A DNA stretch of 64,000 nt from Halobacteriales archaeon YIM A00010 (GCA_025041175.1 JAKCFJ010000003.1:186001-250000), one strand, 5' to 3'; numbered from the stretch's first letter, positions 17,503 through 26,840 are shown. Numbers and translations: made by a program. The notes: generated from the letters alone by a model not told the origin.

Positions 17503-18423
17503 ATGATGTACGACTCAGTTCAGCGCGCGATCGAGTTGCTCGACAGTCCGAACGCCGACGGAGCTACCGTAACGGACGCGTTCAGCGAGTACGGCGTCGC
17601 CACCGACGTCACGACGATCGAAGCTGATGAGGGATCGACCGACTTCCTCAGCCTCGAGATCGGTGGCACGGATCGAACCGCGCCGACGCTGGGCGTCGTT
17701 GGACGGCTCGGCGGCGTCGGCGCACGGCCACAGAAAACCGGAATCGTTTCGGACGCGGACGGAGCGATCACCGCCATCGCTGTGGCCTTCGAACTCGCGC
17801 GAATGCGCGAGCGCGGCGATGCGCTGCCCGGTGATGTCGTCGTGAGCACACACGTGTGCCCGGACGCGCCGACGATCCCTCACGAGCCGGTTCCGTTCAT
17901 GTCCAGCCCCGTCGACATCGCCACGATGAACGAACACGAGATCGAGGACCGGATGGACGCCATCCTCTCGATCGACGCCACGAAGGGAACGCGCGTCCAC
18001 TGCCAGCGGGGGTTTGCGATCACTCCGACGGTCAAAGAGGGGTGGATCCTCCGGACGAGCGAATCGCTCCTCGACGTCCAAGAGCGAGTGACCGGCGAAC
18101 CGCCGGTGACGCTCACGCTCTCCACACAGGACATCACGCCGTACGGCAACGACGTCTTCCACATCAACAGCATCCTCCAGCCGTCGACCGCGACCGACGC
18201 TCCCGTCGTCGGGGTTGCAACGACGAGCGTCAACCCTGTTGCCGGCTCCGGGACGGGGGCGAACTACCTCCCTGACCTTGCGGGTGCAGCGGGGTTCGTC
18301 GTGGAAACCGCAGTGGACTACACGAACGGTCGGGCCTCGTTCTACGACGAGGAGGAGTACGACCGGTTGACGGATCTGTACGGACCGATGTCGCACCTCC
18401 AAACGCTGGGTGACGGACCGTGA
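17503..18423 (+). CDS. DUF1177 protein
   Basis: This 306-residue protein fits the DUF1177 family, whose genes cluster with DUF917, AroM and OPT transporters. Segments such as VSTHVCPDAPTIPHEPVPFMSSPV (here residues about 115-138) and the zinc-peptidase-like distribution of His/Asp/Glu suggest a hydrolase, but no activity is established to my knowledge. The ATG at 17503, just after the DUF917 stop, is preferred over an upstream overlapping one. The stop overlaps the AroM start (GTGA). Confidence 0.78.
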   Translation: MMYDSVQRAIELLDSPNADGATVTDAFSEYGVATDVTTIEADEGSTDFLSLEIGGTDRTAPTLGVVGRLGGVGARPQKTGIVSDADGAITAIAVAFELARMRERGDALPGDVVVSTHVCPDAPTIPHEPVPFMSSPVDIATMNEHEIEDRMDAILSIDATKGTRVHCQRGFAITPTVKEGWILRTSESLLDVQERVTGEPPVTLTLSTQDITPYGNDVFHINSILQPSTATDAPVVGVATTSVNPVAGSGTGANYLPDLAGAAGFVVETAVDYTNGRASFYDEEEYDRLTDLYGPMSHLQTLGDGP

Positions 18424-19079
18424 CGTCGGTTGGACTCGTCACGATCGGGCAAGCGCCCCGTGACGACGTGACCCCCGCGATTTCTGCTCGATTGCCCGAA
18501 GCGGTCGAAATCCACGAGGCGGGCGCTCTCGATCCGTTCGAGACCACAGCAGAGATACGTGCCGAAGCCGGGGTGCAACCGGACGAACCAATGTTCGTCA
18601 CCCGACTCCGGGACGGAACCGCGGTTGATGTCGATCGCTCGGCGATCCATGAACTGCTACAGGAACAGATCGAAGAACTCGAAGACAGCGTCGCGGCGAT
18701 CGGTGTGCTCTGTACAGGCTCGTTTCCCGATCTCGACGCAAGTGTGCCGATCCTCGAACCCTCGCGGCTCCTTCGGGCCTGGGTCGAGGGGATAATCGGC
18801 CCGGAGGACACGCTGGGTGTCGTGATACCGGAGCCGGAACAGTCCCAGCAGACGGTCGACAAATGGGGAGAGTACACGCTGTGTACAGCGACAGGCTCGC
18901 CGTACGGCGAGCCGAGGGCAATCGACCGAGCGGCTATGGAGTTGGGTACCGAACCGGATCTCGTCGTGATGGACTGTATCGGATACACCCTCGAGATGAA
19001 ACGAACGGTTCGTGAAGCCACGGGCAGCGTGTTGCTCGGCCGCTCTGTCCTCGCCAAAACACTTTCCGAGCTGCTATAA
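18420..19079 (+). CDS. AroM-family protein
   Basis: This 219-residue protein begins with VGLVTIGQAPRDDVTP, the hallmark N-terminus of AroM, and retains GVLCTGSFPDL and VVMDCIGYT. AroM is related to the Asp/Glu racemase fold, and its role is unresolved. The GTG start overlaps the DUF1177 stop by 4 bp, so translation is likely coupled. Presence in this island suggests a racemase- or isomerase-like step rather than a link to aromatic amino acid synthesis. Confidence 0.85.
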   Translation: MTSVGLVTIGQAPRDDVTPAISARLPEAVEIHEAGALDPFETTAEIRAEAGVQPDEPMFVTRLRDGTAVDVDRSAIHELLQEQIEELEDSVAAIGVLCTGSFPDLDASVPILEPSRLLRAWVEGIIGPEDTLGVVIPEPEQSQQTVDKWGEYTLCTATGSPYGEPRAIDRAAMELGTEPDLVVMDCIGYTLEMKRTVREATGSVLLGRSVLAKTLSELL

Positions 19080-19084
19080 CAACA

Positions 19085-20077
19085 ATGACAGGGGATACCA
19101 CCCGATCCGGACCAGACGAAACCGACACGCGGCCGGAAACGGTTGCTGTGTGCCAGCGGTTGCTGGAGGAGAATCTCGGTGCGACGCCGAACGAAACGCT
19201 CGTCGTCGTGACCGACGGCCCAAAGCGCGATATTGGCCGTGCGCTCTTCGAGGCGGGTCGTGCGCTCGAACTCGAAGCCGGGCTTCTCGAGATGCGTCCC
19301 CGGGAACGAAGCGGCGTCGAACCGCCCGAATACGTCGTTTCGGCCATGGAGATCGCGGACATCGTCGTCTGTCCGACGAGCACGTCTCTTACGCACACAC
19401 GGGCGCGGGAACGCGCGTGTAAGTCCGGTGCGCGGGTCGCGACGATGCCCGGTATCACACCGGAAATGTTCGACGGTGGCGCGATCACGGCGGACTACAC
19501 GGAGGTAAAGCGTCTCACGGCTGCGATCACGGAGCGTCTATCGAACGCAAGCCGCGCGCGAATCGAATCCCACGGGGAGCGCCTGACGCTCGGTCTCGAC
19601 AGTCGAGACGGCATTCCGAGCGACGGCGTCTGTCGGAAGGCCGGCTCCTCCGGTAACCTCCCTTCCGGCGAGGGATACATCGCGCCCGTCGAGGGGACGG
19701 CAAACGGAACGCTCGTCGTCGACGGCGGCATCGTCGGTGTCGGCGTTGTCGACGAACCGCTCGTGATAGAGATCAGTAACGGGCGCATCGTTTCGGTCTC
19801 AGGAGAGTCAGCGGAGGCGTTCCGGGATGCGGTAGCGGACGACGACTGCGCACGCCGTGTCTGCGAGCTCGGAATCGGAACGAACCCAGCCGCCGAGATC
19901 ATCGGGATCGTTCTCGAAGACGAGAAAGTGTATGGAACGTGCCACGCTGCGTTCGGCGATAACGCCGGGTTCGGTGGCACGATCGAGTGCGACAGCCACG
20001 TTGACGGGATCGTTCGTGAACCCGACGTTTACCTCGACGACGAGCTCGTGGTCAGCGGAGGAGATCTTCGCGTATGA
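19085..20077 (+). CDS. M29-like aminopeptidase family protein
   Basis: This 330-residue protein resembles the metal-dependent aminopeptidase T/leucyl aminopeptidase (M29) group. Visible motifs are LPSGEGYIAPVEGTANGT (about 195-212; Glu ligands), ELGIGTNPAA (about 260-269) and the C-terminal HAAFGDNAGFGG plus SHVDG metal-site segments. It would release an amino acid from a peptide or carbamoyl-like intermediate. The stop overlaps the next start by 4 bp. Confidence 0.8.
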   Translation: MTGDTTRSGPDETDTRPETVAVCQRLLEENLGATPNETLVVVTDGPKRDIGRALFEAGRALELEAGLLEMRPRERSGVEPPEYVVSAMEIADIVVCPTSTSLTHTRARERACKSGARVATMPGITPEMFDGGAITADYTEVKRLTAAITERLSNASRARIESHGERLTLGLDSRDGIPSDGVCRKAGSSGNLPSGEGYIAPVEGTANGTLVVDGGIVGVGVVDEPLVIEISNGRIVSVSGESAEAFRDAVADDDCARRVCELGIGTNPAAEIIGIVLEDEKVYGTCHAAFGDNAGFGGTIECDSHVDGIVREPDVYLDDELVVSGGDLRV

Positions 20078-20928
20078 CCGACCGCTGTGACGCCCAATCG
20101 TCGGCCACGGCGGAGTCGTCATCGGTTCCGGACCTCGCTCCGTGGCTCGGCGATCGGGCAACCGTCCGGAGCTTCGATCCAGACGCCACGGTTCCGCCGG
20201 ATGAGATCCGCGAAATCGTCGACGCGGGACGGAACGCACCGACCAGCGGAACGACACAGATGTACAGCTTCGTTTGGCTCCGGAAGCAAGCGACGAGGGC
20301 GCGGGTTCACGAGCTGTGCGGTGGCGGGACGAGACAGGTCGAGGAGGCCGCTCACTTCCTGCTGGTGTGTATCGACATTCGTCGGATTCGGCGGCTGCTT
20401 CGCCACGCTGACCACGAATTCGGCTTTTCGCCAGGGATGGCGCTGCTGGAAGGGGCGATCGACGCATCGCTCGCCGCGCAGGCGTCGATGACCATCGCGG
20501 AGAGTCGGGGCTACGGCGTCTGTCCGATCGGGAACATCCTTACCAACCAGGCCGCGATCGCTCGGGAGGTCGAGCTTCCGGAGCTGGTCGTTCCCATCTT
20601 CGGTCTCTGCATCGGCGTTCCGTCGGAGGAGGCTCCCAAAGAGAACTGTCCGCGAGTACCGCTTTCGGCCGTCCTTCATGTCCATGAATACGACGATCCT
20701 GCGCCGGAGCTACTCGATCGCTGCTACGACCGGATGAACGCATTGTACGGCGGTAGCGTGTACGGCGATCGGACGCGGACGTGGGACGAGACGCTCGCGC
20801 GATACTGGGGACCGAACGGGTTCATGAACGAGCGCGAGGAGACGCTGGTTGGAACGCTCTCCCAGCAGGGGTTCTTCCGGGCTGGGGAATCCGACGGAAC
20901 GCTGGCCGAATACATCTCCAACGGATGA
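20074..20928 (+). CDS. nitroreductase-family flavoprotein
   Basis: This 284-residue protein has the FMN-binding RSFDPDATVPPDEIREIV and AGRNAPTSGTTQMYSFVWL segments (residues about 30-68) and the later GYGVCPIGNI and VPIFGLCIG motifs. This is the layout of NfrA-like NAD(P)H:FMN oxidoreductases. It overlaps both neighbours by 4 bp, so it belongs to the catabolic operon and may reduce or oxidise a ring intermediate. Substrate unknown. Confidence 0.85.
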   Translation: MTDRCDAQSSATAESSSVPDLAPWLGDRATVRSFDPDATVPPDEIREIVDAGRNAPTSGTTQMYSFVWLRKQATRARVHELCGGGTRQVEEAAHFLLVCIDIRRIRRLLRHADHEFGFSPGMALLEGAIDASLAAQASMTIAESRGYGVCPIGNILTNQAAIAREVELPELVVPIFGLCIGVPSEEAPKENCPRVPLSAVLHVHEYDDPAPELLDRCYDRMNALYGGSVYGDRTRTWDETLARYWGPNGFMNEREETLVGTLSQQGFFRAGESDGTLAEYISNG

Positions 20929-21620
20929 CTCGAAACCGAACCACAGACAGCACCACGACGGTTGCGGGCCGCGAGTCGCCCCGGATGGGCGTACTGCGGG
21001 TGCTCACGACAAACGATCGGGACGTACTCGAAGCCCACGGTCAAGCCATCGAGGCACATCTTCCCCGCGTGACAACGGTGTCGCGTTGTATCCCCGACCA
21101 TCCCGATGGAATCCCCTCGGCGGCAGCAGAGACGGCAGCAAAACCGTACATCGTTGATATCGCCACCGAGATGGAAGACGAGGTCGACGTGCTGCTCGTG
21201 AGCTGTGCATTGGATCCTGCGGTGGATCGGCTGCGCTCGTCGCTTTCGATTCCGGTCGTCGGAGCGGGCCACAGCACGGCATCGATGGCAAACGCAGTCG
21301 GAAGGCGGATCGGCACGCTCAGCATCGAAGGTGGCGTTGCACCGGTGATCAGCGAGACGCTCGGGAATGTCCACCACGCTGAGCGCGTCGACGGCGCTGA
21401 AACGACACGTTTCTTGACGACAGCGGCCGGTCGAAAAGCGATTCGTGAGGCGGTGGATCGCCTCGAGACGGCTGGCTGTGACGTGGTTGCACCGTCCTGT
21501 ACGGGCCTTACCACGTCCGGTGTCCTTCCGGAACTCGACGCAGCCACGCCGATGACGATCGTCGATCCGGTGCTTGCGATGGGAACGATCGGGTATGTGA
21601 CAGTGAGATCAGGTGTATGA
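20925..21620 (+). CDS. Asp/Glu/hydantoin racemase-like protein
   Basis: This 231-residue protein has the two-domain racemase fold with the paired cysteines LVSCALDP (about residue 90) and APSCTGLTT (about residue 191). It starts at the ATG overlapping the nitroreductase stop; the longer upstream frame lies within that gene. Together with the hyuA/hyuB genes downstream on the other strand, a hydantoin racemase role is plausible. It is the last gene of the plus-strand operon; a MITE follows 32 bp later. Confidence 0.85.
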   Translation: MTRNRTTDSTTTVAGRESPRMGVLRVLTTNDRDVLEAHGQAIEAHLPRVTTVSRCIPDHPDGIPSAAAETAAKPYIVDIATEMEDEVDVLLVSCALDPAVDRLRSSLSIPVVGAGHSTASMANAVGRRIGTLSIEGGVAPVISETLGNVHHAERVDGAETTRFLTTAAGRKAIREAVDRLETAGCDVVAPSCTGLTTSGVLPELDAATPMTIVDPVLAMGTIGYVTVRSGV

Positions 21621-21652
21621 CGATCAGATAGCGCGGTCGCTGGAGGCGGTTC

Positions 21653-21753
21653 ATACTGTCGGACAGAGGTGATCGAATATCAGATGCTGATGAACCGACA
21701 GACAGCAGCTGGATATTCCGTCTCACTCCGTACGTGGCTCTGTCCGACAGTAT
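21653..21753 (-). mobile_element. MITE-like element, copy 4 (101 bp)
   Basis: Perfect 16-bp termini at 21653-21668 and 21738-21753, with the interior in reverse orientation relative to the copies at 70 and 5317. It separates the racemase-like gene from the second Lrp-like regulator, 86 bp before the latter's start, so it may alter that promoter. Confidence 0.85.
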
Positions 21754-21839
21754 CAGGAAGACTCGATAGCTTCTGGGGAACGGACTCGTTCACGACGCCG
21801 AGCAAAGGGATTATTCCGCGTGCTGTCGATAGTCGGCTC

Positions 21840-22400
21840 ATGGTCGAAGCGGAGGCGTCTACCGAATCCGAAACGGGGTGGCTCGAGAACGCGAAGGTTC
21901 GAACGATCCTGCAGCGCCACCTCGACGAGACAGACTACCGCATCTATAAGGAACTGAACGCGAACGGCCGTCTCCCGGACACCGAGCTCGGCAATCGGGT
22001 CGGACTCTCTCGGACAGCGGCGCGGCGGCGTCGAAAGAGCTTGGAGGAGGACAACATCATCGACGTAACCGGCGTGCTCGTCTTACAGGAGGCCGAGCTA
22101 GCCTACGCCGACGTTCGCGTTCGAATCGGGTCCGATGCCAGCGAGGCCGAGATCGAGGCGTTCGTCGCGGATCTCGCCGAGGACGAACTCGTGTACGAGC
22201 TCGACGAGTACATGGGCGAGTTCGATCTGCTCGTGCGCGTCTGGCACGCATCGCTGAGCGACATCAAGGGGTACCTCCGGGAAACCCTCCAGCAATCGAC
22301 GGTCGTCGAGTCCTACGAAGCGACTCCGGTCACGAAGACGATCAAGGCGTGGCACAAGAAGCTCGATGCCTTCGACGAGGAGGATGTCGACGGGGCGTAG
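21840..22400 (+). CDS. Lrp/AsnC-family regulator
   Basis: This 186-residue protein has an Lrp-type helix-turn-helix at about residues 33-80 (DYRIYKELNANGRLPDTELG then GLSRTAARRRR) and an AsnC ligand domain (ADVRVRIGSDASEAE onward). The acidic C-terminus (DEEDVDGA) is typical of haloarchaea. It lies between the racemase operon and the convergent hyuBA operon, and may sense the product of the pathway. Confidence 0.88.
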   Translation: MVEAEASTESETGWLENAKVRTILQRHLDETDYRIYKELNANGRLPDTELGNRVGLSRTAARRRRKSLEEDNIIDVTGVLVLQEAELAYADVRVRIGSDASEAEIEAFVADLAEDELVYELDEYMGEFDLLVRVWHASLSDIKGYLRETLQQSTVVESYEATPVTKTIKAWHKKLDAFDEEDVDGA

Positions 22401-22468
22401 TGGGTATCAGTTCGAAGCGCAGCTGATACCGTTCACCGGTTCGGTGCACTGATCGCAACCGTCACCGT

Positions 22469-24265
22469 TCACTGGTTCGACCTCGTTGGTTCGTCGTCCC
22501 GGCAACGATCGGTGGCCGTTTCGTCGACCGTCTCGCTCGATTCGTCGATAGCGACGCCGTAGACTTCTTCGGCGATCTCCGCTGTGATGTAGTCGTCGAG
22601 GTAGTCCTCGAGGACCCGCTCCGGATCCCGATCCGTCGGATCGCCCCAGCCACCGCCGGCACTGGTCACCAAGCGGGCGATGTCGCCGTCAGCGAGGTCG
22701 TAGTTCGTGACTTTGCTGTATCGTTCGATGGATCCGTCCGTCTCGATGATTTCGATGTGGTTACCGTCTCCGCTCTGTCCGCCATCGACGCCCCACGGCG
22801 GGAACTCCGAACGGCCGAACGAAGCGGTCAGGAAGGCCCCGCTCTCGTTGTAAACTTTGTAGTCCTGTACGAGACCCGTTCCCCCGCGGTGTTCGCCGTG
22901 ACCGCTTTTCTGGGGCGTATCGAGCCGGTACTGGTCGAACAGGAGCGGAAAGCGCGTCTCCATGACCTCGACCGGCATTTCCAGCGTGTCGCCGTCGCCG
23001 ATGCAGACCAGTACGTCGGACCCATCGGCGTCGGCAGCAGCCCCCCATCCACCGGGTTGGGGTTCGATGACGAGGAAATCCTCGTCCGTTCGGTCGTCGG
23101 TGCCGCCGACGATCGTTGCACAGACGCTCATGAAGTGGCCGGCCGGGAGCTTCTCCGGAAGGTGTGGTGCGAGGGCTTTCCACGGCAGATCGGCGGCCAT
23201 CGCCGAGGACTCCCAGTCGGTGCCGATGGCGTCCGGTTTGGTAGCGCTGAACACAGTTCCATCAGGTATAGTGATCTCGAGCGGTTCGAAAAACCCCTCG
23301 TTCGTTTCGGCATCAGGGAGCGTGATCGCCTGGAAGAACGCCCGAAGGTCGCTCACGGACGCGGGGTACGGCGAATTGATCGGTCCCTCGGCCGCCGGAT
23401 CGGTGCCGGTGAAATCCATCTCGACAGCGTCGTCCGTAATGGTAACCGCTACTTCGCAGTGAATCGGTTCGTCGGTGATTCCGTCGTCGTCGATGTGGTC
23501 GCTCGCGCGGTACGTCCCGTTCGGCAGCTCCTCGATCTCGTCGCGGACGAGCTGTTCGCCGTAGTCGAGGTAGTCGGCCATCGCTTGGCTCACCGTTTCC
23601 CTGCCGTAGCGCCCGATGATCTCGTCGACTCGTTCGGCGGCGACCTCCATCGATGCCTCCTGGGCCTGCATATCACCGAGCGTCATCTCCGGCATCCGGG
23701 TGTTTGCCTCGACGATATCGCGGACGTGCCGGTTGACGTTACCCCCTTCGTAGAGCTTGACCATCGGATACTGGATGCCCTCCTGGAAAATGCTCGTCGC
23801 GTCAGTCGTCCACGAACCGGGGTCTTTCCCGCCGACGTCGGTCCAGTGAGCCTTCGAGGCCGTACAAAGGACGAGCTCGCCATCCGCGAAGATGGGCGAG
23901 ACCATGGCGACGTCGTTGAGATGGGTGCCACCGTGGTAATCATTTAGTAGAACGACGTCTCCGGGTTCGAGACCGTCCTCGCTGTACTTCTCGATGACGT
24001 CCTCGACGCAGAACTTCAGCGTGCCGAGGAAGCCGGGAACGCCGTTGGCCTGCGCGATGACGTTCCCATCGGCGTCGATCAGCCCACAGGCGTAATCGAG
24101 GGTCTCGTAGATGACGCTCGATTTGGCGGTTCGGCCGAGATTGATGAACATCTCCTCGGCCGCGCTCTGTAACGCGCTCGTGATGACTTCACGGGTGAAG
24201 GGATCGACGGCCGTCTCACCCGTCGTTGTGACGTGATCGTGGTCTCGGTTGTGGTCAGCAGTCAT
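22469..24265 (-). CDS. hyuB: hydantoinase B/oxoprolinase family protein
   Basis: This 598-residue subunit belongs to the ATP-dependent hydantoinase/5-oxoprolinase/acetone carboxylase family. Motifs include DPFTREVITSALQSAAEEMF at the N-terminus, VLLNDYHGGTHLNDVAM (about 107-123) and the Gly-rich SAGGGWGDPTDRDPERV near the end. The ATG at 24265 overlaps the hyuA stop by 4 bp, so the subunits are made together. Together they would open a hydantoin, oxoproline or thiohydantoin-like ring using ATP. The gene is convergent with the Lrp-like gene. Confidence 0.92.
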   Translation of the reverse strand: MTADHNRDHDHVTTTGETAVDPFTREVITSALQSAAEEMFINLGRTAKSSVIYETLDYACGLIDADGNVIAQANGVPGFLGTLKFCVEDVIEKYSEDGLEPGDVVLLNDYHGGTHLNDVAMVSPIFADGELVLCTASKAHWTDVGGKDPGSWTTDATSIFQEGIQYPMVKLYEGGNVNRHVRDIVEANTRMPEMTLGDMQAQEASMEVAAERVDEIIGRYGRETVSQAMADYLDYGEQLVRDEIEELPNGTYRASDHIDDDGITDEPIHCEVAVTITDDAVEMDFTGTDPAAEGPINSPYPASVSDLRAFFQAITLPDAETNEGFFEPLEITIPDGTVFSATKPDAIGTDWESSAMAADLPWKALAPHLPEKLPAGHFMSVCATIVGGTDDRTDEDFLVIEPQPGGWGAAADADGSDVLVCIGDGDTLEMPVEVMETRFPLLFDQYRLDTPQKSGHGEHRGGTGLVQDYKVYNESGAFLTASFGRSEFPPWGVDGGQSGDGNHIEIIETDGSIERYSKVTNYDLADGDIARLVTSAGGGWGDPTDRDPERVLEDYLDDYITAEIAEEVYGVAIDESSETVDETATDRCRDDEPTRSNQ

Positions 24266-26313
24266 GGGTATCGAATGTGGATGGTGCCGTAGCGATCGAT
24301 GCAAAACGATTGAGCGGGACGCACGAGCGTGGTACAGGCCGGTTCTTCGATCACTGCTGGCCCGTCCACAGGGGTCTCAGTGGGGATGGCGTCCCGTTCG
24401 TAGACCCGCGTCCCGTGCTCGCCGTCCTCGTCGAAGTCGACCGTCCGCGTTGCCTTGATCGCGTCCTCGACAGCCCCCGAGCGGCGCGTCTCGTCGATGC
24501 TCGGCTTCGGGACCGGTACGGTGGCTGTGAGCCGGAGGTTGACAACTTCGATCGGGTCGTCCAGCCGGAAGTTGTACGTCTGCTCGTGAAGCGCGTGGAA
24601 GCGCTCGATCGTCGCCTCGATCGCACTCCCGTCGATAGATGACTCCTCGACAGTTGTCGTGACAGTGTGTTCCTGTCCCGCATACCGGAGGTCGGCGCTC
24701 CGCTCGATGACGAGCTCTGACTCATTGATGCCCTCCGAAGCGTAGCGGTCGCGGGCTTTGGCTTCCATGTCGGCGAAGATCGTGGCGATCTCGGCCGCTG
24801 TATCGCCGTCGAACGGCATCACGTTCGTGCGCACGAAGTCCTTCCGGAGATCGGTCATCAACATTCCCCACGCGGAGAACTGCCCCGGTGCTCGCGGGAT
24901 GATCGTCTCTTTGACGCCCAGTTTTCCGCCGAGCGTCGCTGCGTGGAGCGGTCCCGCCCCACCGCTTGCGACCAACACGAAATCACGCGGATCGTACCCG
25001 CGACGAACACTGACCTGTTTGAGGGCGTTCGTCATGTTGGAGTTGACGACCCGTAGGATGCCGTGGGCCGCCTCGTGGACCGTGGTATCGAACTCGTCGG
25101 CGAGTGGCTCGAGGGAGTCACGAGCTGCGTCGACAGCGAGATCCATCTCACCACCGAGGAAGTACTCCGGATTGAGCCGGCCGGTTAGCAGATTCGCGTC
25201 GGTAACCGTCGGCTCGGTCCCGCCACGACCGTAGCAGGCCGGTCCCGGATCCGCGCCGGCGCTTTTCGGGCCGACATTGATGGACCCGCCTCGATCGATC
25301 CACCCGATCGAACCGCCACCGGCTCCGATCTCGATGATGTCGACGACCGGAATTTTCAGCGGATACCCCTCGTCTCGGGGGGAGCTTTCGAGCCAGTAGT
25401 CGGTTTCGATGGACACTTCGCCATCCTCGATGAGGGACGTTTTGGCGGTCGTGCCGCCCATGTCGAAGCTGATAACGTTCGGTTCGTCGATCCGGTCGCC
25501 GATGCGCGCTGCGCCGTAGACGCCACCGACCGGTCCGCTTTCGACCATTTCGATCGGTGTTGATCGGGCGTGCGCGAAACTACTGGTGCCGGCGTTGCTC
25601 TGCATCGCGTACCTGTTGGTCGTCAGACCGCGTTCGTCGAGACGGGTTTCGAGCGTGTCCAAGTACTCGTCGGCGATCGGACGGACGTAGGAGTTGAGAA
25701 CGGCTGTGTTCGTCCGCTCGTACTCGCGGTACTCCTGGGTGAGTTCGTGTGAAAGTGTGACGTACGCGTCGGGATGTACCTCGTGAATGAGTTCGCGGGT
25801 CCGACGCTCGTGTTCGGGATTGATGTACGAGTTGAGATACGAAACCGCTATCGTCTCGAACCCCGCGTCTTTGATCTCCCGAGCGACCCGTTTCACGTCC
25901 GTTTCGTCGAGATCGGTCAGAACCGTGCCCGCCTGGTCGGTGCGCTCCTCGATTTCCCACCGATGCCGACGAGGAACGAACGGTTCCGGCTTCTCGTACT
26001 TGAAATTGAACATGTCCGGCCGGTTCGATCGGGTGATGTCAAGTACGTCCCGGAAGCCCTCCGTCGTCACGAGGGCACAGTCGACACCTTCCCGTTCGGT
26101 GATAGTGTTGATGACGACCGTTGTTCCGTGAACGAACTGATCGGCGGTGGCCGGATCGACCTCGCTTTTCCCGATCGAATCAACGACGCCGTCAGCGAAG
26201 TTCTCCGGCGTCGTCGACGTCTTCTCTAATCGGAGCGTACCGCCTTCGACGGAGACGAAGTCTGTGAACGTTCCGCCGATATCGACGGCGATTCGAGTCT
26301 CATCTTCTGGCAC
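24262..26313 (-). CDS. hyuA: hydantoinase A/oxoprolinase family protein
   Basis: This 683-residue subunit has the actin-like ATPase motifs DIGGTFTDFV (residues 11-20) and FDMGGTTAKTSLI, plus the family blocks HGTTVVINTITER and GPVGGVYGAARIG. It starts with GTG at 26313. TTTATTAC about 30 nt upstream serves as TATA-like box, so the transcript is nearly leaderless. Pairing with hyuB indicates an ATP-dependent ring-opening amidohydrolase; substrate cannot be fixed from sequence. Confidence 0.93.
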   Translation of the reverse strand: MPEDETRIAVDIGGTFTDFVSVEGGTLRLEKTSTTPENFADGVVDSIGKSEVDPATADQFVHGTTVVINTITEREGVDCALVTTEGFRDVLDITRSNRPDMFNFKYEKPEPFVPRRHRWEIEERTDQAGTVLTDLDETDVKRVAREIKDAGFETIAVSYLNSYINPEHERRTRELIHEVHPDAYVTLSHELTQEYREYERTNTAVLNSYVRPIADEYLDTLETRLDERGLTTNRYAMQSNAGTSSFAHARSTPIEMVESGPVGGVYGAARIGDRIDEPNVISFDMGGTTAKTSLIEDGEVSIETDYWLESSPRDEGYPLKIPVVDIIEIGAGGGSIGWIDRGGSINVGPKSAGADPGPACYGRGGTEPTVTDANLLTGRLNPEYFLGGEMDLAVDAARDSLEPLADEFDTTVHEAAHGILRVVNSNMTNALKQVSVRRGYDPRDFVLVASGGAGPLHAATLGGKLGVKETIIPRAPGQFSAWGMLMTDLRKDFVRTNVMPFDGDTAAEIATIFADMEAKARDRYASEGINESELVIERSADLRYAGQEHTVTTTVEESSIDGSAIEATIERFHALHEQTYNFRLDDPIEVVNLRLTATVPVPKPSIDETRRSGAVEDAIKATRTVDFDEDGEHGTRVYERDAIPTETPVDGPAVIEEPACTTLVRPAQSFCIDRYGTIHIRYP

Positions 26314-26357
26314 GATGCATATCTTCAGCCACAGTGTAATAAACGTTTTGTCGGCTA

Positions 26358-26373
26358 TTTCTATATATAGAAA
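26358..26373. promoter_or_regulatory. perfect 16-bp palindrome upstream of hyuA
   Basis: TTTCTATATATAGAAA is a perfect palindrome about 15 bp upstream of the hyuA TATA-like box. The position suits an activator or repressor site, possibly for one of the two Lrp-like proteins in the cluster. Confidence 0.45.
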
Positions 26374-26670
26374 CGCTTCGAATGGTATCGACTACTAAAT
26401 GCATGGTGAAATCTTGTTTTACAGACGATTATTGGTGATCGAGTCACAAAACGAATGGAAGTAACACAAACGAACGGAATCAGTTGTCTGCGGTCAATCG
26501 TCCCGTTTCTTGTGGTCGATGCGTCCCCTCCCCGGACAGAGGGATATTCGTCCTATTTTCGTCCTGCTGTTGATGAGAGGCTGTTCGATGCGAGGATTGG
26601 GTAACGGTATCACCAATACTCGCCTTCCTCTCCGACTCCATCTTCTCGAGGGGACGCTTCCTCGGGGGGC
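26374..26670. other. non-coding left flank of the origin
   Basis: I see no gene and no clear repeat here. Open frames are Pro/Arg/Ser-rich shadows. Confidence 0.4.
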
Positions 26671-26692
26671 ACCCACCCCACGTTTCCGTCGT
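26671..26692 (-). repeat. origin recognition box-like repeat 1
   Basis: On the minus strand this reads ACGACGGAAACGTGGGGT and continues GGGT. It is a 22-bp exact inverted copy of 27235-27256. The GGAAACG...GGGG core resembles haloarchaeal ORBs bound by Orc1/Cdc6. Confidence 0.75.
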
Positions 26693-26820
26693 ATCGAAAT
26701 AAGAGAGGTGGGGGGAGAGGGGGAGGGGTACGGCTATTCGGGGAAATCGGGGAAACTTATCCCCACTCCCACCCACCTCTCGACTCATCTTCTTCCCACC
26801 TTCTCCTTTCTCTCCATCCC

Positions 26821-26840
26821 ACCCCCCACGTTTCCGTCGT
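26821..26840 (-). repeat. origin recognition box-like repeat 2
   Basis: The minus strand reads ACGACGGAAACGTGGGGGGT, the same element as repeat 1 with a longer G run. Both left-hand boxes point away from the AT-rich centre on the minus strand. Confidence 0.75.

Noticed and set aside
22757-23947. Long open frame antisense to hyuB
   Set aside because: It mirrors GC-rich codons of hyuB; no family resemblance and a biased Arg/Val/His composition.
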